A stretch of 42,772 bases of DNA from Anaerosoma sp034007245 (GCA_034007245.1 JAVERH010000001.1:1-42772), one strand, 5' to 3'; counted from the first letter of the stretch, positions 16,797 through 25,072 are shown. Translations and numbers: made by a program. The notes: generated by a model from the sequence alone, not told the origin.

Positions 16797-17098
16797 GGTA
16801 GCTCACCTCTCCCAAGTAGTCTTTGCACTTGCATGATGGAGTGAGCCCCCCTACAAAAGAATATACCACAATGGCAACAGATTATTCGTAGAATATGCGA
16901 AAAGGGTTTCCTTTTGTGCAGTTTGTTACGAAGTCCATGCCCGTTAGCCGGATGGCCTCAATGCAAATGCACTCAAACTCGCGTGTCCGGCCACGCTCGG
17001 CGATAATGAGGGTCCCGTGGGGTAGGACCTGTGCAAGACCAGGAGCGCACGCTGCCCGTCCCGCGTTTTTCTGCCGATGACTCTCCGAGGAGACGACG
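16797..17098. other. AT-rich divergent intergenic region before purB
   Basis: The 302 bases between the small membrane protein gene and purB are AT-rich in the first half. They hold the extended -10 for the small gene, a short AAAAGG-GTTT-CCTTTT hairpin (16900-16915), and a possible purB -10, GATAAT (17002-17007), without a convincing -35. GGTCC/GGACC repeats flank 17011-17030. I see no purine riboswitch, tRNA or credible coding frame. Confidence 0.5.
16860..16868 (-). promoter_or_regulatory. Extended -10 promoter for the small membrane protein gene
   Basis: On the minus strand the bases read TGG-TATATT, a TGn extended -10 with a 4/6 or better hexamer, in an AT-rich stretch 64 bases before the GTG start. 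No strong -35 is present, which extended -10 promoters tolerate. Confidence 0.4.
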
Positions 17099-18439
17099 AT
17101 GATCGAGCGCTATACCCGCCCCGAGATGGGTCGCATCTGGGACCTCGAGAACAAGTTCGAGATATGGAAAGAGATCGAGGTGCTTGCCTGCGAGGCGCAG
17201 GTAGAGCTTGGCGTGATGCCCGCCGAGGACGTGGCGGTGATCCGCGAACGTGCGGCCTTCGAGGTGGGGCGCATCGAGGAGATCGAGCGCGAGACCAACC
17301 ACGATGTCATCGCCTTCCTCACCAACATGGCCGAGCATATCGACGCCGGCCTCGCTCCGGACGACCCCAAGCCGAGCCGCTGGGTGCACTACGGCATGAC
17401 GTCGAGCGACCTCGGCGATACCGCGCTGTGCTACCAGATGACGCAGGCGCAAGACATCATCATCGAGGACGTGCGTCGCCTCGGTCGCATCTGCGTACGT
17501 CGTTCGCAAGAGTTTTCCAAGACGCTCTGCGTGGGCCGTACGCACGGTATCCACGCCGAACCGATGTACTTCGGCATGAAGTGGGCTGCGTGGGCGCAGG
17601 CACTGAAGCGCGCCGAGAAGCGACTCGTGGCCGCCCGGGAGTTCTCGTGCGCGTGGGGCGCCATCTCCGGTGCGGTGGGCAGTTACTCCAACATCGACCC
17701 GCACGTGGAGGCGTACGTCTGCGAGAAGCTCGGGCTTGCGCCCGATCCGACCTCCACGCAGGTGATCGCACGCGACCGTCATGCGCACGTGCTTGCGGTG
17801 CTCGGTACCGTGGCCGCCACCGCCGAGTGGATCGCCACCGAGATCCGCGCGTTGCAGAAGAGCGATACGATCGAGGCCGAGGAGCCGTTCACCAAGGGCC
17901 AGAAGGGCTCGAGCGCGATGCCGCACAAGCGCAACCCGATCACCGCCGAGCGTGTCTGCGGCCTGGCGCGTGTGGTGAAAGCCAACGCGCAGGTGGGCTT
18001 CGACAACGTGGCCTTGTGGCACGAGCGCGATATCTCGCACTCCAGCGCCGAGCGCGTGGTGCTCGCCGACAGCTTCATCGCCACCGACTACCTGCTCGGC
18101 AAGCTCGAGTGGATCCTCGACGGCCTCGTGGTGTATCCCGAGGTCATGCAGGCCAACCTCGAGAAGACGCGCGGACTCATCTATAGCAGCCGGGTGCTCC
18201 TCGAGCTCGTGGACACCGGGATGCTCCGCGAGGACGCGTACCTCGTGGTGCAGCGCAACGCGATGGCAGTGTGGGACGACATCCAGCATGCGCGCGCTGG
18301 CGCGACCTATCGCGAGCTGCTCGAGGCGGACCCGGAGTGCGTGCTCACCGCCAGGCAACTCGACGCGATCTTCGACCCGCACGCGTTCTTGGCGAGAGCC
18401 GATCTGGTGCTGGAGCGTGCGGCGGCGCTGGAGTTTTAG
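17099..18439 (+). CDS. purB: Adenylosuccinate lyase PurB
   Basis: PurB acts twice in purine synthesis: it splits SAICAR to AICAR and adenylosuccinate to AMP, each time releasing fumarate. The 446-residue protein belongs to the fumarase/aspartase superfamily. Its signature GSSAMPHKRNP (about 270-280) carries the catalytic Ser loop, VGRTHGIHAEP holds the catalytic His region near residue 144, and HYGMTSSDLGDTA (about 97-109) is the first conserved block. GAGGAG precedes the ATG at a good distance. It appears monocistronic and ends only 4 bases before the convergent dehydrogenase stop. Confidence 0.96.
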   Translation: MIERYTRPEMGRIWDLENKFEIWKEIEVLACEAQVELGVMPAEDVAVIRERAAFEVGRIEEIERETNHDVIAFLTNMAEHIDAGLAPDDPKPSRWVHYGMTSSDLGDTALCYQMTQAQDIIIEDVRRLGRICVRRSQEFSKTLCVGRTHGIHAEPMYFGMKWAAWAQALKRAEKRLVAAREFSCAWGAISGAVGSYSNIDPHVEAYVCEKLGLAPDPTSTQVIARDRHAHVLAVLGTVAATAEWIATEIRALQKSDTIEAEEPFTKGQKGSSAMPHKRNPITAERVCGLARVVKANAQVGFDNVALWHERDISHSSAERVVLADSFIATDYLLGKLEWILDGLVVYPEVMQANLEKTRGLIYSSRVLLELVDTGMLREDAYLVVQRNAMAVWDDIQHARAGATYRELLEADPECVLTARQLDAIFDPHAFLARADLVLERAAALEF

Positions 18440-18443
18440 GGCG

Positions 18444-19427
18444 TCAGTACCCGCGTTTGAGGTCCACGGCGTCACGCGGCTCGAGTCCTGCCCGCAGGTC
18501 GTTGAGCGCACTCGTGAGGGCGTGGACCACCTCCTCAGCATCGGTCACCGCCGACACGTGCGGCGTGAGTACCACCTGCGGGTGCTCCCAGTACCAGGCG
18601 TCCGCGGAAGGCGGTTCGACGGGTAGTACGTCGAGCACCGCTCGGCGGAGATGTCCGAGCTCCAGCGCATGCCGGAGTTCGTCCATGACCACGGATGCCC
18701 CGCGGCCGACGTTGATGAAGAGTGTGCCCTGCAGCCGCCCGAAGAGCGTCATCCCGATGCTGCCCTTGGTCTCGGGCGTCAGCGGGAGGGTGTTCACCAG
18801 GACGGTCGTCTTACGTGGTACGGCTTCGGGGTCGGCTGCGGCAGCGGTGTGCGAGAAAGACGGGTGTTCTCGGCCCGTACGGTTCACCCCGCAGGTCACG
18901 AAGCCTGCATTCTGTAGCGCCTCGGCCACTCGCGCGCCGATCGCACCGGTCCCGAGGACCGTCGCAATCGCGCCGTCCATGCAGGTTGCGTCGAGGCGAC
19001 GCCACTCATGGTTCGCCTGCTGCCAACGATAGTCGGCCAGGCGGTGGGTGTCGGCCAGCACATGCGTGAGGACGTAGAGCCCGATCTTCCGTCCCATGTC
19101 GCCGACCGTCCGCGTGAGCAGTACGGTGCGGGGGGTCTCCCGTAGGGTCGGCACCATGGTATCCACACCCGCGCTCATCGCATGAACCCACACGATTCGC
19201 GAGCGATCGATACCGTCAGGGAGCTGGAATCCGGTATAGGCATCCGCCCACTGCAGGTCCTCGTCTGAGAGCGGGCCCTGGGGGATCTCGCGTGTCTCGA
19301 GGCTGGGATGGGAGCTACCCAGGAGCATGATGACCTCTCCGGCGAGGGGGCCCGAAACAAGCAAGCGGCGAATGTTCCTGGCCGGCATCGACGCATCAGG
19401 GCTCTGACTGATCAGGGTGTCTTCCAC
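18444..19427 (-). CDS. D-2-hydroxyacid dehydrogenase (GhrA-like)
   Basis: This 327-residue NAD(P)-dependent oxidoreductase belongs to the D-isomer-specific 2-hydroxyacid dehydrogenase family. The nucleotide-binding motif is VLGTGAIGARVAEAL (about 156-170). Catalytic residues fit the family order: Arg in NVGRGASV, Glu in LDVLPVEPP, and His in LTPHVSAVT. The first domain keeps WVHAMSAGVD, which binds the substrate carboxylate. Compared with serine and phosphoglycerate dehydrogenases there is no ACT domain, so a glyoxylate/hydroxypyruvate reductase-like role is likely. The GTG start has ATGGAGG seven bases upstream. It is divergent from the hsd cluster. Confidence 0.85.
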   Translation of the reverse strand: MEDTLISQSPDASMPARNIRRLLVSGPLAGEVIMLLGSSHPSLETREIPQGPLSDEDLQWADAYTGFQLPDGIDRSRIVWVHAMSAGVDTMVPTLRETPRTVLLTRTVGDMGRKIGLYVLTHVLADTHRLADYRWQQANHEWRRLDATCMDGAIATVLGTGAIGARVAEALQNAGFVTCGVNRTGREHPSFSHTAAAADPEAVPRKTTVLVNTLPLTPETKGSIGMTLFGRLQGTLFINVGRGASVVMDELRHALELGHLRRAVLDVLPVEPPSADAWYWEHPQVVLTPHVSAVTDAEEVVHALTSALNDLRAGLEPRDAVDLKRGY

Positions 19428-19834
19428 GGAGCCTCCATAGGATGTTTTGCTGCCTGCAGTCTACGGGCTCGACGCCGAGTCCGCCACACGGGGCGATGGT
19501 TGCTTGCCGCTTCTAAGGTGCGGTTGATAGGTGATGATGATGAGCATGCGACGGTTGTTGAGAAAGGAACGTCTACGACGACTCCCAGCCGCGAGTGCTA
19601 TCAGTCCGCCCGGGCCGTAGACGGTGTCGAGCCAGGTTGTGACCTCGGCGGCTTCTGGCCGTCTGCCGGCGAACGAAGAGGACCTTCTTTGTGTTGCGGT
19701 GCTCTTCTCCGATACAAACAGAGAAGTGACAGGAACTGACTGTCAGTCCCGTCCGGTAAGATGAGGCTCAGGTTTGTGATGCCTACGAATGACCAGAGTC
19801 ACCGTGTTCCGCCACCGAGAGAAGAGACGCCTCT
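19428..19834. other. Leader region of the defence island, with palindromes
   Basis: The 407 bases have no credible gene. An 8-bp inverted pair, CGTCTACG (19570-19577) and CGTAGACG (19616-19623), encloses 38 bases. ACTGAC-T-GTCAGT (19735-19747) is a 13-base palindrome overlapping a second pair, TGACAG (19727-19732) and CTGTCA (19740-19745). A -10-like TAAGAT lies at 19757-19762, so this palindrome would cover the -35 of an hsdM promoter and could be its operator. No tRNA or integrase marks an insertion point here. Confidence 0.45.
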
Positions 19835-21403
19835 ATGACCCCATCGACCAAGGAAGCCCAACGCGCCGAGCTCCACAAGACGATCTGGCGCATTGCAAAC
19901 GACCTTCGCGGCTCCGTTGATGGTTGGGACTTCAAGTCCTACGTGCTTGGAATCCTCTTTTATCGGTTCATCTCTGAGAATCTCACCGCCTATCTCAATA
20001 CACAGGAGCGTGCGGCGGGACGCCCGGGCTTCGACTACGCGCAGCTCTCTGATGCTGATGCCGAGTTCGGCCGCGCCGAGACGGTAGCCGAGAAGGGTTT
20101 CTACATCCTGCCGAGTGAACTGTTCGTAAACGTCCGCAAGCATGCCGCAGACGACGAGAACCTCAACGAGACGCTTGAGCGGGTCTTCCGCAACATCGAG
20201 GGCTCGGCAGTGGGCGCTGGCAGTGAAGACGACCTCAAGGGTCTTTTCGACGACCTCGACGTGAACAGCGCCAAGCTTGGCAACACGGTGGCCAAGCGCA
20301 ACGAGAAGCTGGTCAAGCTGCTCGATGCCATCGGCGAGCTTGGGTTGGGCAACTTTGAGGACCACACCATCGACGCCTTTGGTGACGCGTATGAGTACCT
20401 CATGCAGATGTACGCGTCTAGCGCCGGCAAGTCGGGCGGTGAGTACTACACTCCGCAGGAAGTGAGCGAGCTGCTGGCACGGATCACCGTTGTGGGCAAG
20501 ACGCAGGTGAACAAGGTCTACGACCCGGCGTGCGGGTCGGGGTCGCTGCTGCTGAAGTTCGCGAAGGTGCTGGGTAAGGAGAACGTCCGGCAGGGCTTCT
20601 TTGGTCAGGAGATCAATCTGACAACGTACAACCTCGCGCGCATCAACATGTTCCTCCACGACGTCAACTACGAGCAGTTCGACCTCGCGCACGGCGATAC
20701 ACTGACCGACCCGGCGCACTGGGACGACGAGCCGTTTGAGGCGATCGTCTCCAACCCGCCCTACTCCATCAAGTGGGACGGCGACGCCAGCCCTCTGCTC
20801 ATCAACGACCCGCGCTTCGCGCCCGCCGGCGTGCTCGCGCCCAAGTCGAAGGCTGACCTTGCCTTCACGATGCACATCTTGAGCTGGCTCTCGGTGGACG
20901 GCACTGCGGCCATTGTCGAGTTCCCCGGCGTGCTCTACCGAGGCGGCGCGGAGCGCAAGATCCGCAAGTACCTCATCGATAACAACTACGTGGATGCAGT
21001 CATCCAGCTCCCGCCGGACCTGTTCTTCGGCACCACGATCGCGACTTGCATCATCGTGCTCAAGAAGTCCAAGACCGACAACGCGACGCTCTTCATCGAC
21101 GCATCTGCCGAGTTCGTCCGGGGCGGCAACAAGAACAAACTCACCGACGCGAACCGGCAGAAGGTTCTCGATGCCTTCTCTGCTCGCGAAGACGCCGAGT
21201 ATTTCGCTCGCCTCGTTCCGAATACTGAGATTGCCGAGAACGACTACAACATTGCGGTGTCGTCGTACGTCGAGCAGGAGGACATGCGCGTCGCGGTGGA
21301 CATCACCTTGCTGAATGCCGAGATTGCCCGAATCGTCGAGCGGCAGACGGAGCTGCGGACGCAGATTGACATGATCGTCGCGGACCTGGAGAGCGCATCG
21401 TGA
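19835..21403 (+). CDS. hsdM: Type I restriction-modification methyltransferase subunit HsdM
   Basis: HsdM transfers a methyl group from SAM to adenine N6 in the site chosen by HsdS, protecting host DNA. The 522-residue protein has the helical N-terminal HsdM domain (WRIANDLRGSVDGWDFKSYV), then GGEYYTPQEVSELL, the SAM-binding motif DPACGSGSLLLKF (from residue 230) and the catalytic NPPY (307-310). The length is typical. The ATG at 19835 fits the family N-terminus, though its ribosome site is weak (GAGAAGAG further upstream). The stop overlaps hsdS by GTGA. hsdR lies 3.7 kb downstream, separated by a GIY-YIG gene and an AbiE pair. Confidence 0.97.
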   Translation: MTPSTKEAQRAELHKTIWRIANDLRGSVDGWDFKSYVLGILFYRFISENLTAYLNTQERAAGRPGFDYAQLSDADAEFGRAETVAEKGFYILPSELFVNVRKHAADDENLNETLERVFRNIEGSAVGAGSEDDLKGLFDDLDVNSAKLGNTVAKRNEKLVKLLDAIGELGLGNFEDHTIDAFGDAYEYLMQMYASSAGKSGGEYYTPQEVSELLARITVVGKTQVNKVYDPACGSGSLLLKFAKVLGKENVRQGFFGQEINLTTYNLARINMFLHDVNYEQFDLAHGDTLTDPAHWDDEPFEAIVSNPPYSIKWDGDASPLLINDPRFAPAGVLAPKSKADLAFTMHILSWLSVDGTAAIVEFPGVLYRGGAERKIRKYLIDNNYVDAVIQLPPDLFFGTTIATCIIVLKKSKTDNATLFIDASAEFVRGGNKNKLTDANRQKVLDAFSAREDAEYFARLVPNTEIAENDYNIAVSSYVEQEDMRVAVDITLLNAEIARIVERQTELRTQIDMIVADLESAS

Positions 21404-22581
21404 GCCGGATCGACGAGTTGATCCAGCAACTGTGCTCGGAAGGTGTGCTGCACAAACCGCTCGGGTCACTATGCGATGTGTTCAGCGGATGTGCATTTGA
21501 ATCCCGCCTGTTCAACTCCGCTGGAATCGGTCTTCCACTTATACGCATCCGTGACATCAACACCGGGTTCTCGGAGACCTATTTCTCCGGTCAGTACGAC
21601 CCTCGGTACGTCGTTAACAACGGGGATTTGCTCATCGGGATGGACGGCGACTTCAGAGCCGTGCGTTGGCGCCATGGGAGGGCGCTGCTCAACCAGCGGG
21701 TTTGCCGACTTCAGGGTTTCGCAGAGGCCATGCTCCCGGACTTCATGTACTACTACGTCCAGGGCGTCCTCAATCGAGTGCAGCAAGGCACGCAGCAGTC
21801 CACTGTGAAGCACCTATCATCGCGAGAGCTGGTGCACGAAACGATCCCCGTTCCGCCTCTTGAAGTGCAGCAGGAGATCGTGCGGGTGCTTGATCTGTTC
21901 ACGACGCTGGAAGCGGAGCTGGAAGCGGAGCTGGAAGCGGAGCTGGAAGCCCGGCGGCGTCAGTATGCCCACTACCGAGACTCGCTCCTGACCTTCCCCG
22001 AGGGGGGGGTCCGGTGGGCGACGCTGGGTGACTTGGGCCGAGTCTCCATGTGCAAGCGTGTCTTCAAGAGTGACACTGGACCTTGTGGCGACATCCCGTT
22101 CTTCAAGATTGGGACGTTCGGCGGCACACCTGACGCCTTCATTTCGCGCGATCTTTACGAGGAGTATCGAAACCGCTACTCGTTCCCCAAGAGAGGGGAT
22201 GTCCTAATCTCTGCCGCTGGCACAATCGGACGTGTTATTCCGTACGATGGCGAGCCCGCGTACTTCCAAGACTCCAACATTGTCTGGATCGACAACGATG
22301 AGTCGCTCGTCACGAACGACTTCCTGCGCCACTGGCTCCGGGTGATTAACTGGACCACTGACGGAGGGACTATCCAGCGCCTCTACAACGAGAACATCCG
22401 CCGCGCCAGAATTCCCGTCCCTCCCCTCGAAGAGCAGGCTCGCATCGTCGCAATCCTCGACAAGTTCGACGGGCTCGTGAACGACCTCTCGATCGGTCTG
22501 CCGGCCGAGCTCGCCGCTCGGCGCAAGCAGTACGAGTACTACCGTGACCGCTTGCTGACCTTTGAGGAGGCGGTTGCGTGA
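21400..22581 (+). CDS. hsdS: Type I restriction-modification specificity subunit HsdS
   Basis: HsdS sets the DNA target of both HsdM and HsdR. The 393-residue protein has two target recognition domains (about 15-150 and 205-345), each followed by a conserved helical spacer. The two spacers are visibly homologous: ARRRQYAHYRDSLLTF (about 185-200) and ARRKQYEYYRDRLLTF (near 372-387). The central spacer carries LEAE repeated about 3.7 times, coded by a 12-bp tandem repeat, and a G8 run follows at codons 201-204. Both are features that could switch specificity. The GTG start is coupled to hsdM by GTGA, and the stop overlaps the GIY-YIG gene in the same way. Confidence 0.95.
   Translation: MSRIDELIQQLCSEGVLHKPLGSLCDVFSGCAFESRLFNSAGIGLPLIRIRDINTGFSETYFSGQYDPRYVVNNGDLLIGMDGDFRAVRWRHGRALLNQRVCRLQGFAEAMLPDFMYYYVQGVLNRVQQGTQQSTVKHLSSRELVHETIPVPPLEVQQEIVRVLDLFTTLEAELEAELEAELEARRRQYAHYRDSLLTFPEGGVRWATLGDLGRVSMCKRVFKSDTGPCGDIPFFKIGTFGGTPDAFISRDLYEEYRNRYSFPKRGDVLISAAGTIGRVIPYDGEPAYFQDSNIVWIDNDESLVTNDFLRHWLRVINWTTDGGTIQRLYNENIRRARIPVPPLEEQARIVAILDKFDGLVNDLSIGLPAELAARRKQYEYYRDRLLTFEEAVA
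21907..21950 (+). repeat. 12-bp tandem repeat in the hsdS spacer (3.7 copies)
   Basis: CTGGAAGCGGAG occurs three times without change (21907-21918, 21919-21930, 21931-21942) and then as an 8-base partial copy. It codes in frame for Leu-Glu-Ala-Glu repeats in the helix joining the two recognition domains. Gain or loss of a unit would change the spacer by four residues without a frameshift, exactly as the TAEL repeats of EcoR124I/II do. Confidence 0.95.
22002..22009 (+). repeat. G8 homopolymer inside hsdS
   Basis: Eight consecutive G bases lie at codons Glu201-Gly-Gly-Val204, immediately before the second recognition domain. Addition of one G would bring the frame to a TGA at 22029-22031, giving a truncated one-domain HsdS. 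Such tracts are classic slipped-strand phase-variation sites. Confidence 0.9.
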
Positions 22582-23474
22582 CAGGCAAGCACATCGAGAT
22601 GTTCCTCGTTGAGGGCGTACCGGGCGGGATCACCACGGCGGAGATCGCCGGCTGGACGGGCCACGTGCTCGCGGGGCCGCGCTCTGACCTTGGCGACATA
22701 CTCAAGCGTCCGGAGGCAAAGCGGAACGGGGCCTACTTTCTTCTCGGCGATGATGAGGAGGCGCTGGGTGGCGTCCGTTGCTACATCGGGCGCACGGAGA
22801 ACTTCATCAACCGCTTCCGTGATCACTCCGCCAAGAAGGAGTTCTGGGACCGGGTCATTCTCATCACCTCCAAGGATGATTCGTTCACCGAGGGACACTG
22901 GGGCTATCTGGAGTGGCGGCTCGTGGAACTCGCGAAGCTGGCAGCTCGCGTCACGCTGGCCAACGGCAACGACCCGCGGGGCAGGAGGCTCTCCGAGGCG
23001 CAGGCCTCGGACATGGAGGCCTTTTTGGACCAGTTGCATATCGTCCTACCGGTACTCGGCGTGAACGCAATTCGCGTCCGTAAGGCGGCGCCCGAATCGT
23101 CGACTGCGTCCGTGGACTCACCGGTGTTCACGCTCACCAACAAGAAGCACAAGGTCGACGCACGGGCGCAGCAGCTCGGCGACGAGTTCACAATGCTGGA
23201 GGGGTCGCAGGTCGTCGCCAGAGGGGCTGAGACCGGCAAGGCTGAAAGCACCGAGCGATCGTACGCCTCTTATCGGGAGCAGCATCGCAAGCTCCTCGCG
23301 GACGGCTCCATCGAAGTGCGAGGCGATGTTGGCATTCTAACGCGCGACGTTCCCTTTGGCTCACCCTCAACCGCGGCAGCAGTCGCTCTCGGCCGGTCGA
23401 GCAACGGGCGCGTTGAGTGGAAGTGCGATGACGGGAGCTCGTACGGCGACTGGGAGAACCGCGGGGTGGAGTAA
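22578..23474 (+). CDS. GIY-YIG nuclease family protein with DUF4357 domain
   Basis: The 298-residue protein begins with a GIY-YIG-like nuclease domain: GAYFLL (about 51-56), CYIGRTENFINRFRDH (about 69-84, with the family's Tyr-Ile-Gly and Arg) and the Glu-containing YLEWRLVELA. The C-terminal FGSPSTAAAVALGRSSNGRVEWK is the DUF4357 domain that often follows GIY-YIG domains. GIY-YIG enzymes cut DNA; this type is common beside restriction-modification genes, but its role there is not established. GTG overlaps the hsdS stop (GTGA), so it is the third gene of the hsdMS operon. Confidence 0.85.
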   Translation: MTGKHIEMFLVEGVPGGITTAEIAGWTGHVLAGPRSDLGDILKRPEAKRNGAYFLLGDDEEALGGVRCYIGRTENFINRFRDHSAKKEFWDRVILITSKDDSFTEGHWGYLEWRLVELAKLAARVTLANGNDPRGRRLSEAQASDMEAFLDQLHIVLPVLGVNAIRVRKAAPESSTASVDSPVFTLTNKKHKVDARAQQLGDEFTMLEGSQVVARGAETGKAESTERSYASYREQHRKLLADGSIEVRGDVGILTRDVPFGSPSTAAAVALGRSSNGRVEWKCDDGSSYGDWENRGVE

Positions 23475-23499
23475 GGGGCGAGAGGAGTTGCGATAGAAA

Positions 23500-23527
23500 C
23501 CTCGGAGAATGTTTACAACCTCCGAGG
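23500..23527. promoter_or_regulatory. 8-bp inverted repeat before abiEi, probable autoregulatory operator
   Basis: CCTCGGAG (23500-23507) and CTCCGAGG (23520-23527) are perfect inverted copies 12 bases apart, ending 19 bases before the abiEi ATG. AbiEi antitoxins are known to bind inverted repeats in their own promoter. No U-tract follows, so a terminator role for the upstream gene is less likely. Confidence 0.6.
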
Positions 23528-23546
23528 AATCTATCACAATGCGATC

Positions 23547-24164
23547 ATGGGACGAGAACCGTCAGAGAGCGCTGTGCGTGCTGCAGAGGAAATCTTCCGC
23601 GCGGCGGGGGGTACACTTCGCACTCGCGAGGCTGCCGCATGCGGTATTCACTACTCGACCCTTTACGGGATGCGGGATGACGGCCTTCTCGAGCAGCTTT
23701 CGCGGGGGGTCTACCGCCTTGCGGAGCTCCCGGCTCCAGGCAAGTACGACGTCGTAGCGGTGGCCGAGCGTGTGCCGGACGCGGTCCTCTGTCTTATAAG
23801 CGCGCTCGACTTCCACGAGATCGGAACGCAGATACCTGCATTGGTGAACATTGCAATAGGACCCAAGGACTGGCATCCGCAGTTCGAATACCCACCCGTT
23901 CGGGTGTATCGGATGTCGGGTGAGGCTCTTAAGGCGGGTGTGGAAGAGCACACGATCGATGGAACTCCGGTCAAGGTGTTCAGCCCGGCGAAGACGGTCG
24001 CCGACTGCTTCAAGTTCAGGAACAAGGTGGGGCTGGACGTCGCACTTGAAGCGCTTCGGGAGACGCTTCGGAGCCGGAAGGCAACGCGTGGCGAGATCAT
24101 GCACTACGCCGCCATCGATCGAGTCACGAAGATTGTTCGTCCGTACCTGGAGGCGATGGAATGA
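23547..24164 (+). CDS. abiEi: AbiEi-family antitoxin (type IV toxin-antitoxin)
   Basis: The 205-residue antitoxin has the AbiEi layout: an N-terminal winged helix (GGTLRTREAAACGIHYSTLY, then LEQLSRGVYRLA, about residues 20-60) for DNA binding and a C-terminal domain ending in FSPAKTVADCFKFRNKVGLDVALEALRE. It represses its own promoter and counters AbiEii without binding it directly in known type IV systems. The ATG has no proper ribosome site, and the possible -10 TATCAC at 23532-23537 would start transcription close to 23544-23547, so the mRNA may be nearly leaderless. ATGA overlap with the toxin gene. Confidence 0.9.
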   Translation: MGREPSESAVRAAEEIFRAAGGTLRTREAAACGIHYSTLYGMRDDGLLEQLSRGVYRLAELPAPGKYDVVAVAERVPDAVLCLISALDFHEIGTQIPALVNIAIGPKDWHPQFEYPPVRVYRMSGEALKAGVEEHTIDGTPVKVFSPAKTVADCFKFRNKVGLDVALEALRETLRSRKATRGEIMHYAAIDRVTKIVRPYLEAME

Positions 24165-25072
24165 GTCGGCGCGAACTCAGAAACGTGCCCGCCTCGGTTC
24201 GTGCACTTCTGCTCAACGAAGCCAGGGCAAGCGGTGACTCGTTCGATCAAGTGCTCCAGTACTTCGCCATCGAACGCTTTCTCTATCGTCTGTCGAGGAC
24301 CGCTTGGAGTGAGCGCTTCATTATCAAGGGTGCCACCATGCTCCGGGCCTGGGGCGGATCGCTTGGGCGGCCGACACGGGACATCGACTTTCTCGGCCGG
24401 GTCGACAACTCTCCCGAAGCTATTCTAGGAGTGGTGCGCGAGTGTCTCGCGGTTGAGTATCCCGACGACGGGATTGTTTTCGACCGTGAACTTGAGACGG
24501 TCGCAATCAACACGGAACGGGTCTATCCCGGAGTCAGGGTGGTGCTGCGAGGCAACCTAGATGGAGCCACATTCAAGCTTCAGCTCGACATCGGGATCGA
24601 TGACGCGGTTGTACCGGATCCTGCGTGGATCGAGTATCCAACCCTTCTGGATCTTGCCGCGCCGCGCATCCTGGCCTATCAGCCAACAACGGCGCTCGCG
24701 GAGAAGTACGAGACAATCGTAGACAGAGACGTTGATAACAGCCGTCTGCGGGATTACTACGACATATGGCTTGTATCAGAATCCCGATCGATCCTTGGGT
24801 CTGAGTTGTCGGCCGCTATCGCCGCAACGTTTGCACATCGCGGGACGCCACTCACCGCCGAGACCCCGCTGGGCCTCACCAAGATCTTCTATGAGAACCC
24901 AGCGGCACGGAGTCGGTGGAGTTCGTTCCTGATGACCAAGCGGGTTGATGCACCAAGTGACCTCGCGGCCGTTTGCGCAGCGATCGTCACGTTCATCATG
25001 CCACCGGCGATTGCTGCTGCCTCGGGAACGCAGTTCGCTCTAATGTGGGACCCGTCGACAGGCTGGGCGTGA
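24161..25072 (+). CDS. abiEii: AbiEii-family nucleotidyltransferase toxin
   Basis: The 303-residue toxin has the DNA polymerase beta-like nucleotidyltransferase core of AbiEii: FIIKGATMLRAW (about 53-64), GRPTRDIDFLG with Asp74 and Asp76 as metal ligands, LQLDIG as motif II, and EKYETIVDRDVDNSRLRDYYDI with Lys182 and the R-x-x-D-type motif III. Members add nucleotides to tRNA acceptor ends or bind GTP, stopping growth and aborting phage infection. It is translationally coupled to abiEi. hsdR starts 69 bases later, after a lysine-rich 11-codon frame and a small GCTGAC-GCTC-GTCAGC hairpin. Confidence 0.92.
   Translation: MSRRELRNVPASVRALLLNEARASGDSFDQVLQYFAIERFLYRLSRTAWSERFIIKGATMLRAWGGSLGRPTRDIDFLGRVDNSPEAILGVVRECLAVEYPDDGIVFDRELETVAINTERVYPGVRVVLRGNLDGATFKLQLDIGIDDAVVPDPAWIEYPTLLDLAAPRILAYQPTTALAEKYETIVDRDVDNSRLRDYYDIWLVSESRSILGSELSAAIAATFAHRGTPLTAETPLGLTKIFYENPAARSRWSSFLMTKRVDAPSDLAAVCAAIVTFIMPPAIAAASGTQFALMWDPSTGWA

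Noticed and set aside
16567..16869. A 100-codon minus-strand frame over the same region as the 52-residue gene
   Set aside because: It has no ribosome site, unnatural composition, and covers the terminator stem; the shorter frame has all expected signals.
16973..18541. A 522-codon frame opposite purB
   Set aside because: Antisense shadow of purB.
19570..19623. CGTCTACG/CGTAGACG pair as an attachment site of the defence island
   Set aside because: No matching direct repeat at the right edge, no integrase and no tRNA; only an inverted pair is seen.
19799..21469. A 556-codon frame opposite hsdM
   Set aside because: Antisense shadow of hsdM.
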